Shown: piece by piece, positions 34,380-46,984 of the stretch
Numbering within the stretch: position 1 is the first letter of the stretch
Layout: the number at the start of each line of letters is the position of its first letter
Assembly (NCBI GenBank): GCA_032871835.1
Contig: CM065299.1
Span: 97,780,652 to 97,844,651 of the forward strand
Direction: 5' to 3'
Length of the DNA: 64,000 bases
DNA from: Dipteronia dyeriana
Lineage: Eukaryota; Streptophyta; Magnoliopsida; Sapindales; Sapindaceae
The notes under the pieces: generated by a model
The model's database searches: none
What the model was told of the DNA's origin: nothing
The model's input: only the letters and a program-made list of their open reading frames with translations
Program-made: the position numbers and the translations under genes

Positions 34380-36660
34380 GAATGAAAAATTGACTTAGGA
34401 GACACGAGAGAAGACTTTTTGGTAAGTTCAAACGGTCGATACCTGCATAAGATAGGTAGATGTTACCCTTTGAACCTTCCCTTGTAAAGGCATGCTTACT
34501 TTACTGGCTGATCAGTATATATGATAACCTTGAACTGTTCTGCCGTTTTATGTAAACGATAACACATCTCACACAAGCATATTCCAGACTCAATTTGGTT
34601 CTCATTATTACGTTCGTTTTGGTCATGAACATGCCCATGGTTCTGTGAGAGTCACTGAAGAATATAGCCCTTCACTATTCTCTTTTTGAAGCTGTCTCAC
34701 TTCTCCCTCACATAGGTGATTTCTTAATTCATAGTAACCTGCATTACTCTGCTCAGATTTCCAATGCATAGAATTCTGACGCATAAGAATCATTAAAAAC
34801 TATAGTTTAACATTTTCCCAACGGGCATCACTGTTTCATCATATGAATGGACTAGAGAGTAACCCCCCACAGTGATCTAACTAAGTCTTACAACTATGTT
34901 ATCCCATTGAACCTAGATCTTGGGATCTCCAGTCAACTAGATTCGGTTTCCATTGTATCGATTTTTTTTTATGGGCTGTAGTCCCATTCCCCTCGATGAT
35001 ATCTCAACTAACTCTCTATTTAACCTTTTGGTTTGTGGATCCACAATTTTATCTTTTGACTTTACATAGTCAATCGAGATAACTCCAGTTGAAAGAAGTT
35101 ATCTAATGGTGTTATATCTTCGACGTATGTGTCTAGACTTCCCATTATACATGTTGCTATGTGCTCTTCCTATTGTTGATTGACTATCACAGTGGATGCA
35201 AATCGCTGGCACAGACTTTGACCATCTTGGAATATCCTCTAAGAATTGACATAGTCATTCAGTCTCTTTAACACATTTATCTAGTGCGATAAACTCAGAT
35301 TTCATTGTGGATCTGGCTAAACATGTCTGTTTGGAGGATCCCAAGATTCAACTGCACCTCCTAGTGTGAATACATACCAACTAGTGGATTTTGAATTGTT
35401 CATATCAGATATCAAGTTTGCATCAGTGTATCCTTTCTAGGATTACATGATATTTGGTCTAATGCAGTCTATAATTAAGAGTGAATCGTAAGTACTTCAG
35501 TACTCTTACTATTCCTTTCCAGTGATCAGTTCCTGGATTACTCGTATATCTACTTAATTTACCGACTGCATTAGCTATGTCTAGTCTTGTACAACTTGTT
35601 AAGTACGTCAGACTTCTTATCACTCTAGAATATTCTAGTTGAGAGAAGCTCTCACCTTTATTCTTGGATAGGTGTAGATTTGTATCTACCAGTGTTCTGG
35701 ATAATCCAGAATCATTTTTGTTGAATTTTTCAAGAATCATGTCAATATAGTGTGACTGACTTATAATGAGTCCGTTCGATATCCTTAAGATTTTCATTCC
35801 CAACATTACATCAGCTGGTCCCATATCTTTCTTATCAAATCTTGATTTCAACATCTTTTTGGTAGATTTGATCATTTTATCGTCACTACCAACAATTAGC
35901 ATGTCATCAACGTATAGACACAAAATGACATATCCATTTCCGGTGTCTTTGACATAAATACATTTGTCACATTCGTTGATCTTAAAACCATTTGACATCA
36001 TGACATTGTCAAATATCTCATGCCATTGCTTTGGTGCTTGCTTTAAACCATATAAAGACTTCACCAACTTACAGACTTTCTTTCCTTGCCTTGGAGTGAA
36101 AAAACCCTTAGGTTGTTCCATATAGATCTCTTCATTTAGTTCCCCATATAAGAAAATTGTTTTCACATCCATTTGATGTATTTCAAGACTTCGTAAACTT
36201 ACGATTGCAAGTATCATCCTAATGGAGGTTATTCTCGTCACAAGAGAATACGTATCAAAGTAATATAGGTTTCTCGTTGATTGTAACCTTTAATTACTAG
36301 TCTGGACTTATACTTATCAATTGATCCATCCACTTTCATTTTCCTCTTGAAAATCCATTTGGACCCTAACGGTTTACATCCGGAGGAAGGTCCATCAATT
36401 CCCAAGTATGATTTTTGGAGAATTGAATCAATTTCGCTCTTGATAGCCTATTTCCACAAGAGTCCTTCTTAAGAGCTCACCGCTTCTTTAAAAGTTTGAG
36501 GTTCACCTTCTAGCAAATAGGTCAGAAAATCTGGATCAAAAGATGTTTCTGTCCTAGCTCTTTTACTACGTCTAGGTTCATCCTCAACTTTTTGTTCTTG
36601 GTCCTCACAACTTTCAACATGTGTTTATTTTGATGAACTTGCTTCATCATTGGATTTACA
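34380..36660 (-). pseudogene. Copia reverse transcriptase/RNase H remnant
   Basis: The longest open piece is 36241-35459 (260 codons). It carries [13 protein letters not shown], the catalytic [11 protein letters not shown] motif and [10 protein letters not shown], all typical of Ty1/copia RT. Upstream (36490-36300) is the RT start, including GSKWIFKRKMKVDGSIDKYK, separated by a frame break near 36245-36300. Downstream (35458-34980) RNase H-like blocks such as STMKSEFIALD and IHCDSQSTIGRAHS are cut by stops. The polyprotein in the family makes protease, integrase, RT and RNase H; this copy cannot. Confidence 0.88.
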
Positions 36661-36671
36661 TGGAAATACAT

Positions 36672-37397
36672 TGTTGACGGTGATTTTTGGATGGATCCCA
36701 CATCGAACAGAATGTATATGAAATCACACAATTGCTAATTACGAATAGTTAAGAGAGCAAAAGAAACACGAGGATTTTACGCGGTAAAACCCCAAGAACA
36801 GGGAAATGTCCACAGTTGTCGAAAACCGGTGAGGAAAGAACTTCACTATGAATAATCGATTACATACTCAGTCTCTCGTGCTCTCTAGAGTCTTAATTTT
36901 TCTTCAACCCTTTCATGGGTATTATTAGGGTCTATTTATACATTCATAGAACCCAAATTTATGATATACAAGTAAATGACGTTGACGTGTTTAAGTCCTT
37001 TTATTCTTCTTTCCTGATTCGCATTATTCACGCATTAGGTCTTTTGCCTAATTTGGACTTTGGCTTCGATAGGGAAATTCACTTCCTTATCAAAGTGTGC
37101 TTCGAGACACCTTATTGGAGTATGACTCATTCTGGGTGTATTTGATGGTATCCACGTGTCGATATGCCGTTCATCTACCAAAACCTGAACAAGCCTTATT
37201 CTCCCTGACCAGTGATTCAATCCTAATCGGAGGCTTTTACCTGACCATCTCGATAGCCCCGACCGGGTGTTATGAAACCATCTTTGGTCATCTTAGGTAG
37301 GTTCAGGAAGGTTGACTCTTGATGATGTGGCGTCTCTAACTCCCACATCTTTGGGTACTTATACTGACTCATCATTCTTTAGATTTTACCAATAACA
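36672..37397 (-). repeat. Gypsy 3' LTR (726 bp)
   Basis: Starts TGTTGACGGTG and ends CCAATAACA. It is close in sequence to 43547-44286. It shares a block reading TTTTACGCGGTAAAACCCC with that copy and, more loosely, with the solo LTR at 56067. Confidence 0.92.
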
Positions 37398-37794
37398 ATA
37401 CCCCCTTAAATACACGAGGTCGGATAAACAACTGTCGCAAGTAGAACGCATTCGGCTACGTGTGTTTAATTCACTCTATCATTTTTGTCTTGTAGTCCAT
37501 TAATAACCTTTTAATGCGCTACAGTTATCAACCACGCATATTTCGACTGATGAAATCATTGTTCATCTTTTTCAAAATTCAAACGGCGCGTAGTTTTCGG
37601 TTCTCACGCATCTTTTCCCACTTTCAACTGATGACGCATGTCTACCTGGTGACGTCACTTGCTTTTATTCTTGAGGTGTTTCACTTCTCTTTTTACGATT
37701 TGATATTTTTAGCAAAAAACAATCCCTAACTTTCTTTTCCTTCGAGCCCCTTGCTCTTCTTAGATCTTCCATCCTTTCAAACGTTTTTAAAGGT

Positions 37795-40700
37795 ATGGAC
37801 CCTATTCTTTATCATCAATATTTTGAGCTTTTTCTTCGGTCCATTGAGGCTGGTGATAACGAGAATATCGCTAGGCTTACATCTTTCTACTTCTTACCAA
37901 TCCACTGCATTAAACGTGGATTATTCTATGGTTCACCCAGAGTTTGCTCTATTCACCTCTGATCTTTCTGACTCTTATTCGGTTGATATTTATGTAGATA
38001 TGTCAAAACAAAGCAGCTTCATGCAGACTACCAGGGATTCTCCCAAGGAATCTGCACGTGCAGTGATCGACTTGAAGATATGTACACAACTTCTCAAAAT
38101 GAAGGACGTACCACAGGAGCGACGAGCTCGGATGCTGAGGTTCAGTGTCTACCATCCTTGTTCGTTCGACTCGGAGATAAACGTTGTGACTGAGGTCGAG
38201 CTGGAGAAGTTTGAGGACCAATTTGATCTGACCAGTGCATAAAAATTGTACTGTAGCGGTGATCGGGGCAGTGTGGAATCCTTCCCGCTGTACGGTCGCT
38301 ATATATGGGGCTATGTTGTCCTCTGGGGTTACTCTCCCTCTTCAACCTTTTATCGCTCGATTCCTAATGGATGATGGCGTTGCTCCCACCCAACTAACCC
38401 TTAATTCTTATCGAGTGTTGATAAGTTTGGGGCACTTATGGAAAAAACTTGAGGCAAAATAGCCCCCGACCACACAAAAGTTCCGTAACTTTTATACCCT
38501 GAACCGATCTAACAGTAGGAGAACTTTCTACCTTCAATCCACATCTCAGAGCTTATGGATTCCTCATGTATAAAAGGGGAAACCTGTACCCCCTTTGGAA
38601 AAAGATCATAAGGGGTTTATCTAGGGATTCCCTTCATCAAACAAGTACTGGAAGAACAGTTGGTTCTTCGTTGAGGGTGACTGGGGTGAAGTAGTCGTTG
38701 CTGACCCTGTACAAGGGCTGATACAGAATAAAGTTCCAATGCACTTCTGTAATCCCGAGCATTGGAACAAGACTTCCCCCTCTCTGATAAAGAGTCAGGC
38801 TGATATGGTTGTCAAGGCGTCTGAGACTTCTTGGGAAGAGAAAGATCGTCGTTTCCTTTATGTTGAGGCAGATTTGATAGAGGCATGGCTTTTTTCCGCG
38901 GTCTTTGCTTGTCGTAGATGATGTAAGTCACCCTTGCTTTATTTTTAATGTAACCTAACATGCGTACCTTTCCTTTACACTGATTGTTGATTATCGTGTG
39001 ACACTTTTTCCTTTCAGTATATGACGTGGACATCGTCGCGGGTGATCAGGCTGAGAAAGTCAAGAATGTCGATCAAGTCAGTAAGAAGGCTGCAGCCGAT
39101 CAGGTTGCTCAGGGAATTGCTTCACCCGAACATGATCTGGTGGAACATACATATGAATCTGACAGTTATTCCTCAGATGTTCCCGCTGAACAAGTTGGGA
39201 TGAGTGATCATTGGGGCCACTCCAAGGAAAGGGTCAGGTCGGGTGCGGTCTAGCTCTGAGGCATCTGACCAAGAGAAGCGTGGTCGAGATAGGTCTGAAT
39301 AGGAGCGTCGGGGAATAGACAATTTGCGAAGGAGGAAATCTCACGAAGTGAATGTGGCATATAGAGCCCCAAGCCAAAAAATAGCCAAGACTGTTGAAGG
39401 GTCATCCGCTCCCAATGCCCTTCTTAAAAAGACAAGTCTCTCATCTAGGGTTGACCCAGTATTGCCTATTCTAGTGGTTGATCCTATCATTTTAGAAGAG
39501 GAGGAGGATCAGGAGACGGTCTCTGACCTCATCTCATAAGAACTGCGGTTCGAGAGAATGAGTGATCTGGGTACATCAAACTTGTCTTCCGCCCCTCCCC
39601 CCCACCGAAGAAATCAAGATTACTGACCAGACCCTTCATTTCAATGAGTCTTCCAAGGTTAAGGTTGTGCCACCCTCTCAATGCCCTGGGAAGGCTCCTA
39701 TGCTGTTTACCGTTAGGCGTCAGATCGTTTTTTCTAACTCTAAAGGTGATGATGGTGGTCCCGACGAGGGGGAGAAAGTAGCCAATGAAGATTTCCTCGA
39801 TTTGGAGGAGGAGAGGCTCTTCATTCTGTTTTGGAATCAGGGGAAGGAGAAGCTATACAGTTAGAGTGGGATATCAGGGTTAGTGAGCCTATTGGTGCCC
39901 CTTCAACTATGCCTATTGGGTCTCTTCCTCCCTAGGGCGCTATCAAAAGTCAAATTCCTAAGAAAAAAAGCCCTCGGGTTGCTGCATCTGCTAATCTTCT
40001 TAAGGAAGATGTTAGGATTTCGAAGACTCCAACCACTGTTGACCGTACTATCCCCTATTCTTCTCGGGATCAACACAGACCGACCCCCTTTCCATGCTTC
40101 GCTTAATGCCATCATAGGTTGGATACATTGGCGTAGAGTACTGGAAGTATGCCAAAGATGCTACAGATTTTGAGCTGGTCCGCATGATATTTAACAATGG
40201 CGTTTTTATAAGTCTTTCCACCATTTTTGTTGTTTTTCTTCTGATCCTTTTATCTATCTAATTTTCCTTTCGTTGATCCTTTGCAGGCGGTGGAGGCATT
40301 GATTCAGGCTCTCTTTGAGAAGAATAAACAGGCTACTGAGATTTCTCAATTGAAGCTGGCTCTGGCCGAGAAAGATGAGGCTTTAAAGGCTTCTGTTGCC
40401 AGTGCTTGCAAGGCTAGCCAGTATGCAGAGCAGCTGAAGGCAGATACAACAACTGAGATGGCCTTGAGAAAAATGCTTGTGAACGTTCAGAGTAAAGCTA
40501 CGACATCTGATCAGACTCTCAGGGAGCTCACTACAAGAAACATTGAGTTGGAGAAGAGAGTTCCTAGGGCTGAACTGTGAAATGCTGAACTTGAATCAAT
40601 GGCCATCTTAGTCTAGACGACAGTGAAGAAGGCTGGAGAAGAAGCTCGGATTGCCCAAGACTCTCTTGCCTCAGCTCAACAGAAGACGATGGAGGCACAT

Positions 40701-41169
40701 CAGGCGTCTGAGGAGTCTCGACTTCATTATGAGCACCTTGCCAAAGACTTGGAGCAACAATAGATCAGTATGGAAGTTCTTTCCCATGAGGTCAGGTCAG
40801 ACCTCGAGGTTTAAAATGTTGATCGGTACAAGTGGTCCCTTGCTTTCGATGCTACACTGCTGAGGGAGTTTGAATAAGAGGTCTTCCAAAGAGGCTCGTT
40901 TGAAGTGCGATCGAACAATATCTAAGCATCAAAGAGAATCACTGGAAGCGAACAAGAATCAACAGATCAAGTGGAGGGCCTATTGTAAATCCATTGGAAA
41001 AGATCCCCATCCTATGCATCTCGAACTCCCTACGAAGGTATCTCTTGTGTCCTTCCATGCTGGTCAAGACAGTGGCGCTCTGTTCAAAAGGGTCGAGGTT
41101 GGTCCTTCAACCGATGTAAATTACTCTCCCTTTGTGTATGCTGATCCTGATAACAATACTCCTTACTAG
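37795..41169 (+). pseudogene. Antisense gene tract of the gypsy element (aORF-like), decayed
   Basis: This tract runs against the direction of its host retrotransposon. It starts at ATG 37795 (MDPILYHQYFELFLRSIEAG) and can be followed in shifting frames. One part has VTLPLQPFIARFLMDDGVAPTQ and WEEKDRRFLYVEA, resembling the plant 'putative gypsy type transposon' (Transposase_28) domain as I recall it. Another (40281-40580) is a charged heptad-rich coiled coil (QLKLALAEKDEALKAS). A C-terminal part ends at a stop at 41167-41169. Two gaps look like introns: GTAAGT at about 38932 to TTTCAG near 39018, and an acceptor TTTGCAG at about 40287. At least a dozen stops and shifts show it is no longer functional. 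Extra antisense ORFs of this kind are known in Tat-lineage elements. Confidence 0.62.
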
Positions 41170-42180
41170 ATTTTGGAGACTTTAGTGAAGACTAAGACGA
41201 TGATGTCCCTCCTTCTGGCCTTGGGGGCTTCTCAACTAATGGGAACAACTGATGCATTTATGCTTTTGTAGCTATTTCATATGTATTTACTTTTGTAATT
41301 TTTGACATACTGTGACAGTTAATAAAATATTTCCCTTATTGCTTGTCTTCAAGATATGTTCCATTTTCTGTGCATGATTTCTTATGCTTGAGTTCATTCA
41401 TATTTTTAGCACAACCTGAGCTATGCATGCTGACCCATGCCAATTTGATAGTTATGAGTTAAGCTAAGCAAAACCACTTATATCCCGATCATATGGGATT
41501 AATAACCCACTCATTTAAGCTTGTGTCGTCATGTAATTATTGACTTATTGCCTCATTTCGGTGGTCAACCACCCTTGGAGAACTGAACCATGATCTGCGA
41601 CGATTTCGGGTTTACCTCGGGTAAATCCATTATGTTTTATCGCTCGGGTCCTGGTTGCTCCCGATCGTTTCTTGTATAGCCTTCTGTTGGGCAGTGTTCA
41701 TTTGTAAACCAATTATGCAATTTATATTTATAGACTTTCATCTTTTATTTGTCAACTAGGTCGTTTAGACCTCTCCCAATAGTTTGTTGATCAATATTCG
41801 CTGCAATAAGGAGTAACTTGTCCTACAAGCTTTATAAGCATCTATGGATGTGTTTGCCTTATCATATAGGTAGGATTCACACCTTATCCAGCTTTTGGTA
41901 CATCCCGTCGGGTTTATAAACCTGAAGGTGCCCTAACAGTGCTTCATACACACCCAGTTAGTTTCAGTGAGTGTGTATTGTCTTGATGACTTATGATTTC
42001 GGCTCCCTCGGGATCCCTATCGATTTCAACCAATATTTTGAGGTATCCTGTAAATGCCCTTATGAGCGAATGCTTGGTTTCGAACACTGTGCTTGATGTT
42101 TATAACAGCTCCCTCTAGGTATTTTATTGATTTCTCAAAAAATAAAAAATAATTAGCTAATAATAATTTAAAACTTAAAC
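41170..42180. other. Gypsy internal spacer
   Basis: Between the antisense tract and the integrase remnants, on the side of the - strand 3' untranslated part. No protein motif was seen on either strand. Confidence 0.4.
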
Positions 42181-43530
42181 TATGGAAAAAAAAGAAAAAA
42201 AAGGTAAGAATATCCTCATGTGTAGAAGATCTTTAAATGATGTGCATTGTATGGCCTGGGCAGCTCGGCTCCCTCAGGTCGGGAAAAGTGATATGCTCAT
42301 TTTCCTGCTGTCCCGACCACTTGGTATGGTCCTTCTCATTCGTCAGCTAACGATCCTGCGGGCTTGTCTTTTGTATTAAGTGTCACCCTCCTCAGAACTA
42401 GGTCTCCAAGCTGTAATCTTCTAACCTTGACATGCGAATTGTAATACCTTGCTACCCTCTGTTGGTATGCGGCATTTCTTACCCTGGACATGTCTCTTCT
42501 TCTTCCAACTCGTACAAGTCTTGTTTTATCATCTCCACATTTCCTTCGGGATCGAAGAGTTGTACCTTAGGGGACTTGTGAATTATCTCAACAGGAATCA
42601 GTACTTCCATCCCAAATGCCAACGAGTAAGGTGTTTCCTCTGTTGAAGTCTTTTATGTAGTCCGATAAGCCGATAAGACTTCGTGTAACTTGTCTGCCCA
42701 GTTTCCTTTCTTTCCTTCCAACTTCGCCTTCAGAGTATGCTTGATTATTTTGTTCACCGCCTCCGCTTCCGCTTCAACCCACTTTGTGAAGTAGTCAACA
42801 ACCACTATAGCATGCTTCGCTCTTCCTTTAGTTGCAGTAGGCATCAGGCCAATTAGATTTATTCCTCACACGGTGAACGACCATGGTGATGTTAAATTCT
42901 TCAACTGCTCGGGTGGCCTTCGGATGTCATTAGCTACCTTTTGACAGCCACCACACTGACTTGCAACACCTTGTGCAAATTTAAACAGAGTTGGTCAATA
43001 AAATCCTTGTCTGAGAGTTTTATGTGCTAAGCTTTTGCCACCCGAGTGATTCCTATAGACTCCTCTGTGGATACTTTCTAATATTTGCTTACCTTTGATC
43101 GGGTCCACGTATTTCTGAAGGGCTTTGGAGAACCCTTTTCTGTATAGCTCTCATTTTACTATCGAATATCTTATGGCTTTATATCTGAGATGCTTCGCCT
43201 CAACTATCTCCGTCGGGAGCACTTAATTTCTAAGTATTCTCTGATCAGGGTTATCCAGGTTGTTTGTTCCTCTTCAATCAATTTTACCTCCGACGCTTCA
43301 GCTTAATTTTCTCTATCGATACTTGGATTTTACAGGTGGGCGATCAAGACTATTTTTGACCATACAATGGTGGCTGATACTAATTTTGACAGCACGTATT
43401 CTCTCTCACGACATTCGCCTCTCGTGAGACATCAATATTGCACGGGGACAAATCTCTGTCAATGCTGGAAACCATGATTTTACTTTGTATGACTAAATCT
43501 CTGGCTGATTATAACGTCGGAGGTTCCCCC
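42181..43530 (-). pseudogene. Gypsy integrase remnant
   Basis: Read on the - strand, a zinc-binding HHCC region (HRGVYRNHSGGKSLAHKTL, then CGGCQKVA near 42960) leads to the integrase core (KHAIVVVDYFTKWVEAEAEA, 42844-42653). Next come HEVLSAYRTT and the downstream TPYSLAFGMEVLIPVE block (about 42640-42590). Several stops interrupt it, including one before the CxxC pair and one after AYRTT. No protease or RT is present between it and the primer site at 43546, so a large internal deletion is implied. Confidence 0.85.
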
Positions 43531-43546
43531 TTCTTCTAGCGCCAGT

Positions 43547-44286
43547 TGTTGATGGTGATTTTTGAATGAATCATACGTCGAACATAATGTATATGAAATC
43601 ACACAATTGCTAATTACGAATAGTTAAGAGAGCAAAGAAACACGAGGATTTTACGTGGTAAAACCCCAAGATCGGGGAAACATCCACAGTTGTCGAAAAC
43701 CGGCGAGGAAAGAACTTCACTATGAATAATCGATTACACACTTAGTCTCTCGTGCTCTCTAGAGTCTTAATTTTTCTTCAACCCTTTCATGGGTATTAAT
43801 AAGGTTATTTATACATGTATAGAACCCTAATTCATGATATACAAGTAAATGAAGTTGACGTGTTTGAGTCATTTTATTATTCTTTCATGTTTCACCTTTT
43901 TCACGCATTAGGTCTCTTGCCTAATTTGGACTCTGGCATCGATAAGGAAATTCACTTCCTTATCAAAGTGTGATTCGAGACATATTATTGGAGTATGACT
44001 CATTCTACATGTATTTGATGGTATCCACGTGTCGATCTACCGATCATCTACCAAAACCTAACCAAGCCTTATTCTCCCCGACCAATGATTCAATCCCGAC
44101 CAGAGGCTTTGACCCGACCATCTCGATAGCCCAGACAGGGTGTTATGAAACCATCTTTGGTTAGCTTAGGTAGGTTCAGGCTTAGGTAGGTTTAGGAAGG
44201 TTGACTCTTGGTGACATGGCGTCTCTAACTCCCGCATCTTTGGGTAGTTATGCTGACTCATCATTCTTCAGATTTTACCAATAACA
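43547..44286 (-). repeat. Gypsy 5' LTR (740 bp)
   Basis: Pairs with 36672-37397 and is bounded on the inner side by the ACTGGCGCTAG primer-binding site and on the outer side by the TACAT duplication. It contains a small local duplication of TTAGGTAGGTTCAGG near 44166-44190 that the other LTR lacks. Confidence 0.92.
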
Positions 44287-44291
44287 TACAT

Positions 44292-45124
44292 CTTCAAAGA
44301 ACGATGCATTTCTTGATTCTATTATCGTGTTTTTATGTATATCTGGGATGTCAGACACCAAAATCGATAAGCACTACTGTTATGTGCATATCCGATGAAA
44401 ATGGAATCAACGGTTTTCAGACCTATTTTCACTTTCTTAGGTGTAGGTATGACCACTTTGGCAAGACACCCCCACATTCATAAGAATTTGTAGGAAGATT
44501 TTCTTCCTTTCCATAGCTCATATGGGGTCTTGTTTACTTTCTTACGGGGTACCTTATTTAAAAGGTAATTGCTAGACAATATAGATTCACCACATATGTT
44601 CTAAGGCAATCCAGAACTTATCAACATTGCATTCATCATTTCTTTCATGGAATTACCCTTCATGTTGTGCACAGAATTCACCAAATGGTAATTCATACTC
44701 ATCACCTCGGTTGCTTCTTAGTGATAACAACCACCAGAAGGTTTCACTTAAGGCCATCTCTTCGGCATGAATCTTATGCAGAATCACTTGAAGCTCTTGG
44801 ACTTGACTCATAATTGCCTTGGAGTCCGTCATCTTGTAATCAAGAAACCGACCTACAATAAATCTTTTGGATCCAGTATCCTCAGTCTTATATTTCCGGT
44901 CTAACGACTCCAACAGTTTTTTGGCTGGTTTTCTTTGAAGAATATATGCTGTACATCGAATCTGACAGCCCGTTCAGTATGTAGTTTCGACACAGAAAAT
45001 TCGAATGGTTCCATGCTTCAATAACATTCCATACTTGAACATCTGGCCCTTCACCACTATTAGGTTTAGGAGCTTCTTTAGTCAAGAACCTAGCTAGGTT
45101 CAGTGTGGTAAAATAAAACAACAT
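44292..45124 (-). pseudogene. Copia gag remnant joined to an integrase piece
   Basis: On the - strand 45124-44740 reads as a UBN2-type copia gag: [55 protein letters not shown]. At about 44730 the frame passes directly into [10 protein letters not shown], which belongs to the integrase core of copia elements. The zinc knuckle, protease and first part of integrase are therefore deleted. Downstream integrase blocks (to 44292) are cut by stops and by the gypsy insertion. Confidence 0.8.
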
Positions 45125-45760
45125 CTTTTGCTGCCACCACTAAAAGTTCGTGTGACTCACACACTGGCTTATCACCGGTTCTACCATGTTTCTCACGAAT
45201 GAGTTGATGGTCGGAGTTGATGTTGCCACACTTGACAACACAACATGCACTTCACCCACAATCAAAGAATTAACACCCGTAATCCTACACTTGGATTATC
45301 TTTTGGAGTCTCTAGTGGAACGCTCAAGTTCACGTTTGATTTATCCACCATAATATCAAAGGGAAATCAACTGAATTAATATGAACATTAATTCTCATTA
45401 AAATTGGCAACATTAAAGTCAAATCAGTTTTGATTTGAATTCAAAATTTAATATCTCAATTAATCTGGAATTAATAATTGAAATAAATCATCATGAAATT
45501 GATATTTACAATTTTGAAGTTCAAAACAATTGATTTTTGGCAATAATCACCATTTTAAATTTACACATCCAACTCGTTACCACTGTTGGCCTTAGGAGCC
45601 TCATCAATTAAGAATCTCGCAAGATTCAATGTGGTTAGTCAGAGCAACATCTTTTATTGTCATCTTTTGAAATTCATACCACCGAATTTCTCTTGTTTCT
45701 CCATATGGTTCATTATAACTGAAACCGGAGACACAAACGAATTCACCGCTTGGGTATTCA
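45043..45760 (-). repeat. Partly duplicated gag N-terminal region
   Basis: About 45043-45200 and 45583-45740 are diverged copies in the same direction, sharing AAGAACCTAGC/AAGAATCTCGC and AACAACATCTTTT/AGCAACATCTTTT phrases in the same order. The upstream copy lies in what should be the 5' untranslated part of the copia element. Confidence 0.6.
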
Positions 45761-45984
45761 TTTGACCCACAAAAGGGTTCTTCATCAGGTCGGTCAACTA
45801 ACCCACAATTGGGTTGACCACCATAGTCTTTTAAGTCACGCTCATGTTCATAGTTGATTTGACAGTCATCTTACATAGAAAATCAAACCATTCTTATTTT
45901 TTGAACCACATATATACAATGATATAAACCATTGATCTATCACATCCGGTATACATATAACAATCTCAGATGCAGATATAACAC

Positions 45985-46037
45985 AATCAGTTTGTTAATA
46001 TATATCAACATCGGTTTGTTAATATATATCAACATCA
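45985..46037. repeat. 24-bp tandem pair
   Basis: GTTTGTTAATATATATCAAC is repeated head to tail with CATCG/CATCAG after it. Confidence 0.7.
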
Positions 46038-46395
46038 GTGTACAACAATATATCAATTATTGATATATCAAATATAGTGTATCAAACATTATTTTAGCAC
46101 TTTAAATATAATATGTATATTTATAAACCAGTGCTGCTACTTGGTGTAGGATTACATAATAATATAATGAATTTATTCCAATTGATATCTAACACTGATA
46201 TCAAACAATAATACTGTCTTTTGGTTGATCAGAATTTTTATATTATTTAGTTCCACACATATTAGTACAATGTACTGATATATCAATCGATCTAATTGTA
46301 TGTTAATATATATCAACAATATATATATAGCACATACAAATTAATCAATAAAATGATATGAAAACTAGTGTCAATACTTAGGATTAATTGCACTT

Positions 46396-46409
46396 AATAT
46401 ATATATATA

Positions 46410-46463
<54 letters not shown>
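46396..46463. repeat. Long (AT)n microsatellite
   Basis: A TA run interrupted once (near 46410), over 60 bp in all, in the copia leader region. Confidence 0.95.
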
Positions 46464-46469
<6 letters not shown>

Positions 46470-46984
46470 TTTGTACCTAATTATATAAAGATATAATCAT
46501 TTTAACGGTTGTTTCAGATATAGACTACAATTCTATATCTCCGAAATATCAAGTATTTACACAATTCGTCTGTACAACCGATATACTCTTAGAATCACGA
46601 AAATATCATATATATTATATGACAATACCGAAATCAATCATTTGATATCAAAACAATAGATACTAGATTTCACAATAAAAATCGCAATCAGTGTCTGTTA
46701 ACAGACCCGATTTACCAAAATACAATTCAGTTTTTTTTTCCTTTTTAAGATAAATCAATGTCTTGAATATACCCGATTTCCACATATTTATAAGATTTAT
46801 TCGAAATCAGTGTCTGAAAAATAGACCCAATTTCCACAAATCGTTTTTTATTTAAAAACTGAACCAATGAAGTTTCAAGTTTGTCACGATCTGTACCAGA
46901 AACCAAAACTAGAAAGTTTTAAGAAAACCTTTTTAAAAAAAATTAGAAGAGAAGAAATTGTCTTAAGATTGTTGGTTGTAATAC

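Larger units (their letters stand above)
36667..44291 (-). mobile_element. Nested Ty3/gypsy element, Tat/Retand-like, internally deleted
   Basis: Left LTR 36672-37397 and right LTR 43547-44286 both start TGTTGA and end AATAACA. The element is flanked by an exact 5-bp duplication TACAT (36667-36671 and 44287-44291). On the - strand a polypurine tract (TTTAAGGGGGTAT) abuts the left LTR, and a primer-binding site (ACTGGCGCTAGAAG) abuts the right LTR at about 43533-43546, so the element runs - strand. Only integrase remnants are left of pol; gag, protease and RT are gone. Between integrase and the 3' LTR lies a 3.4-kb antisense gene-like tract. Confidence 0.9.

Noticed and set aside
37751..41169. 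Set of + strand open frames that could be host genes, including a coiled-coil protein
   Set aside because: They lie wholly between the LTRs of a gypsy element, are interrupted by many stops, and match its antisense ORF type.
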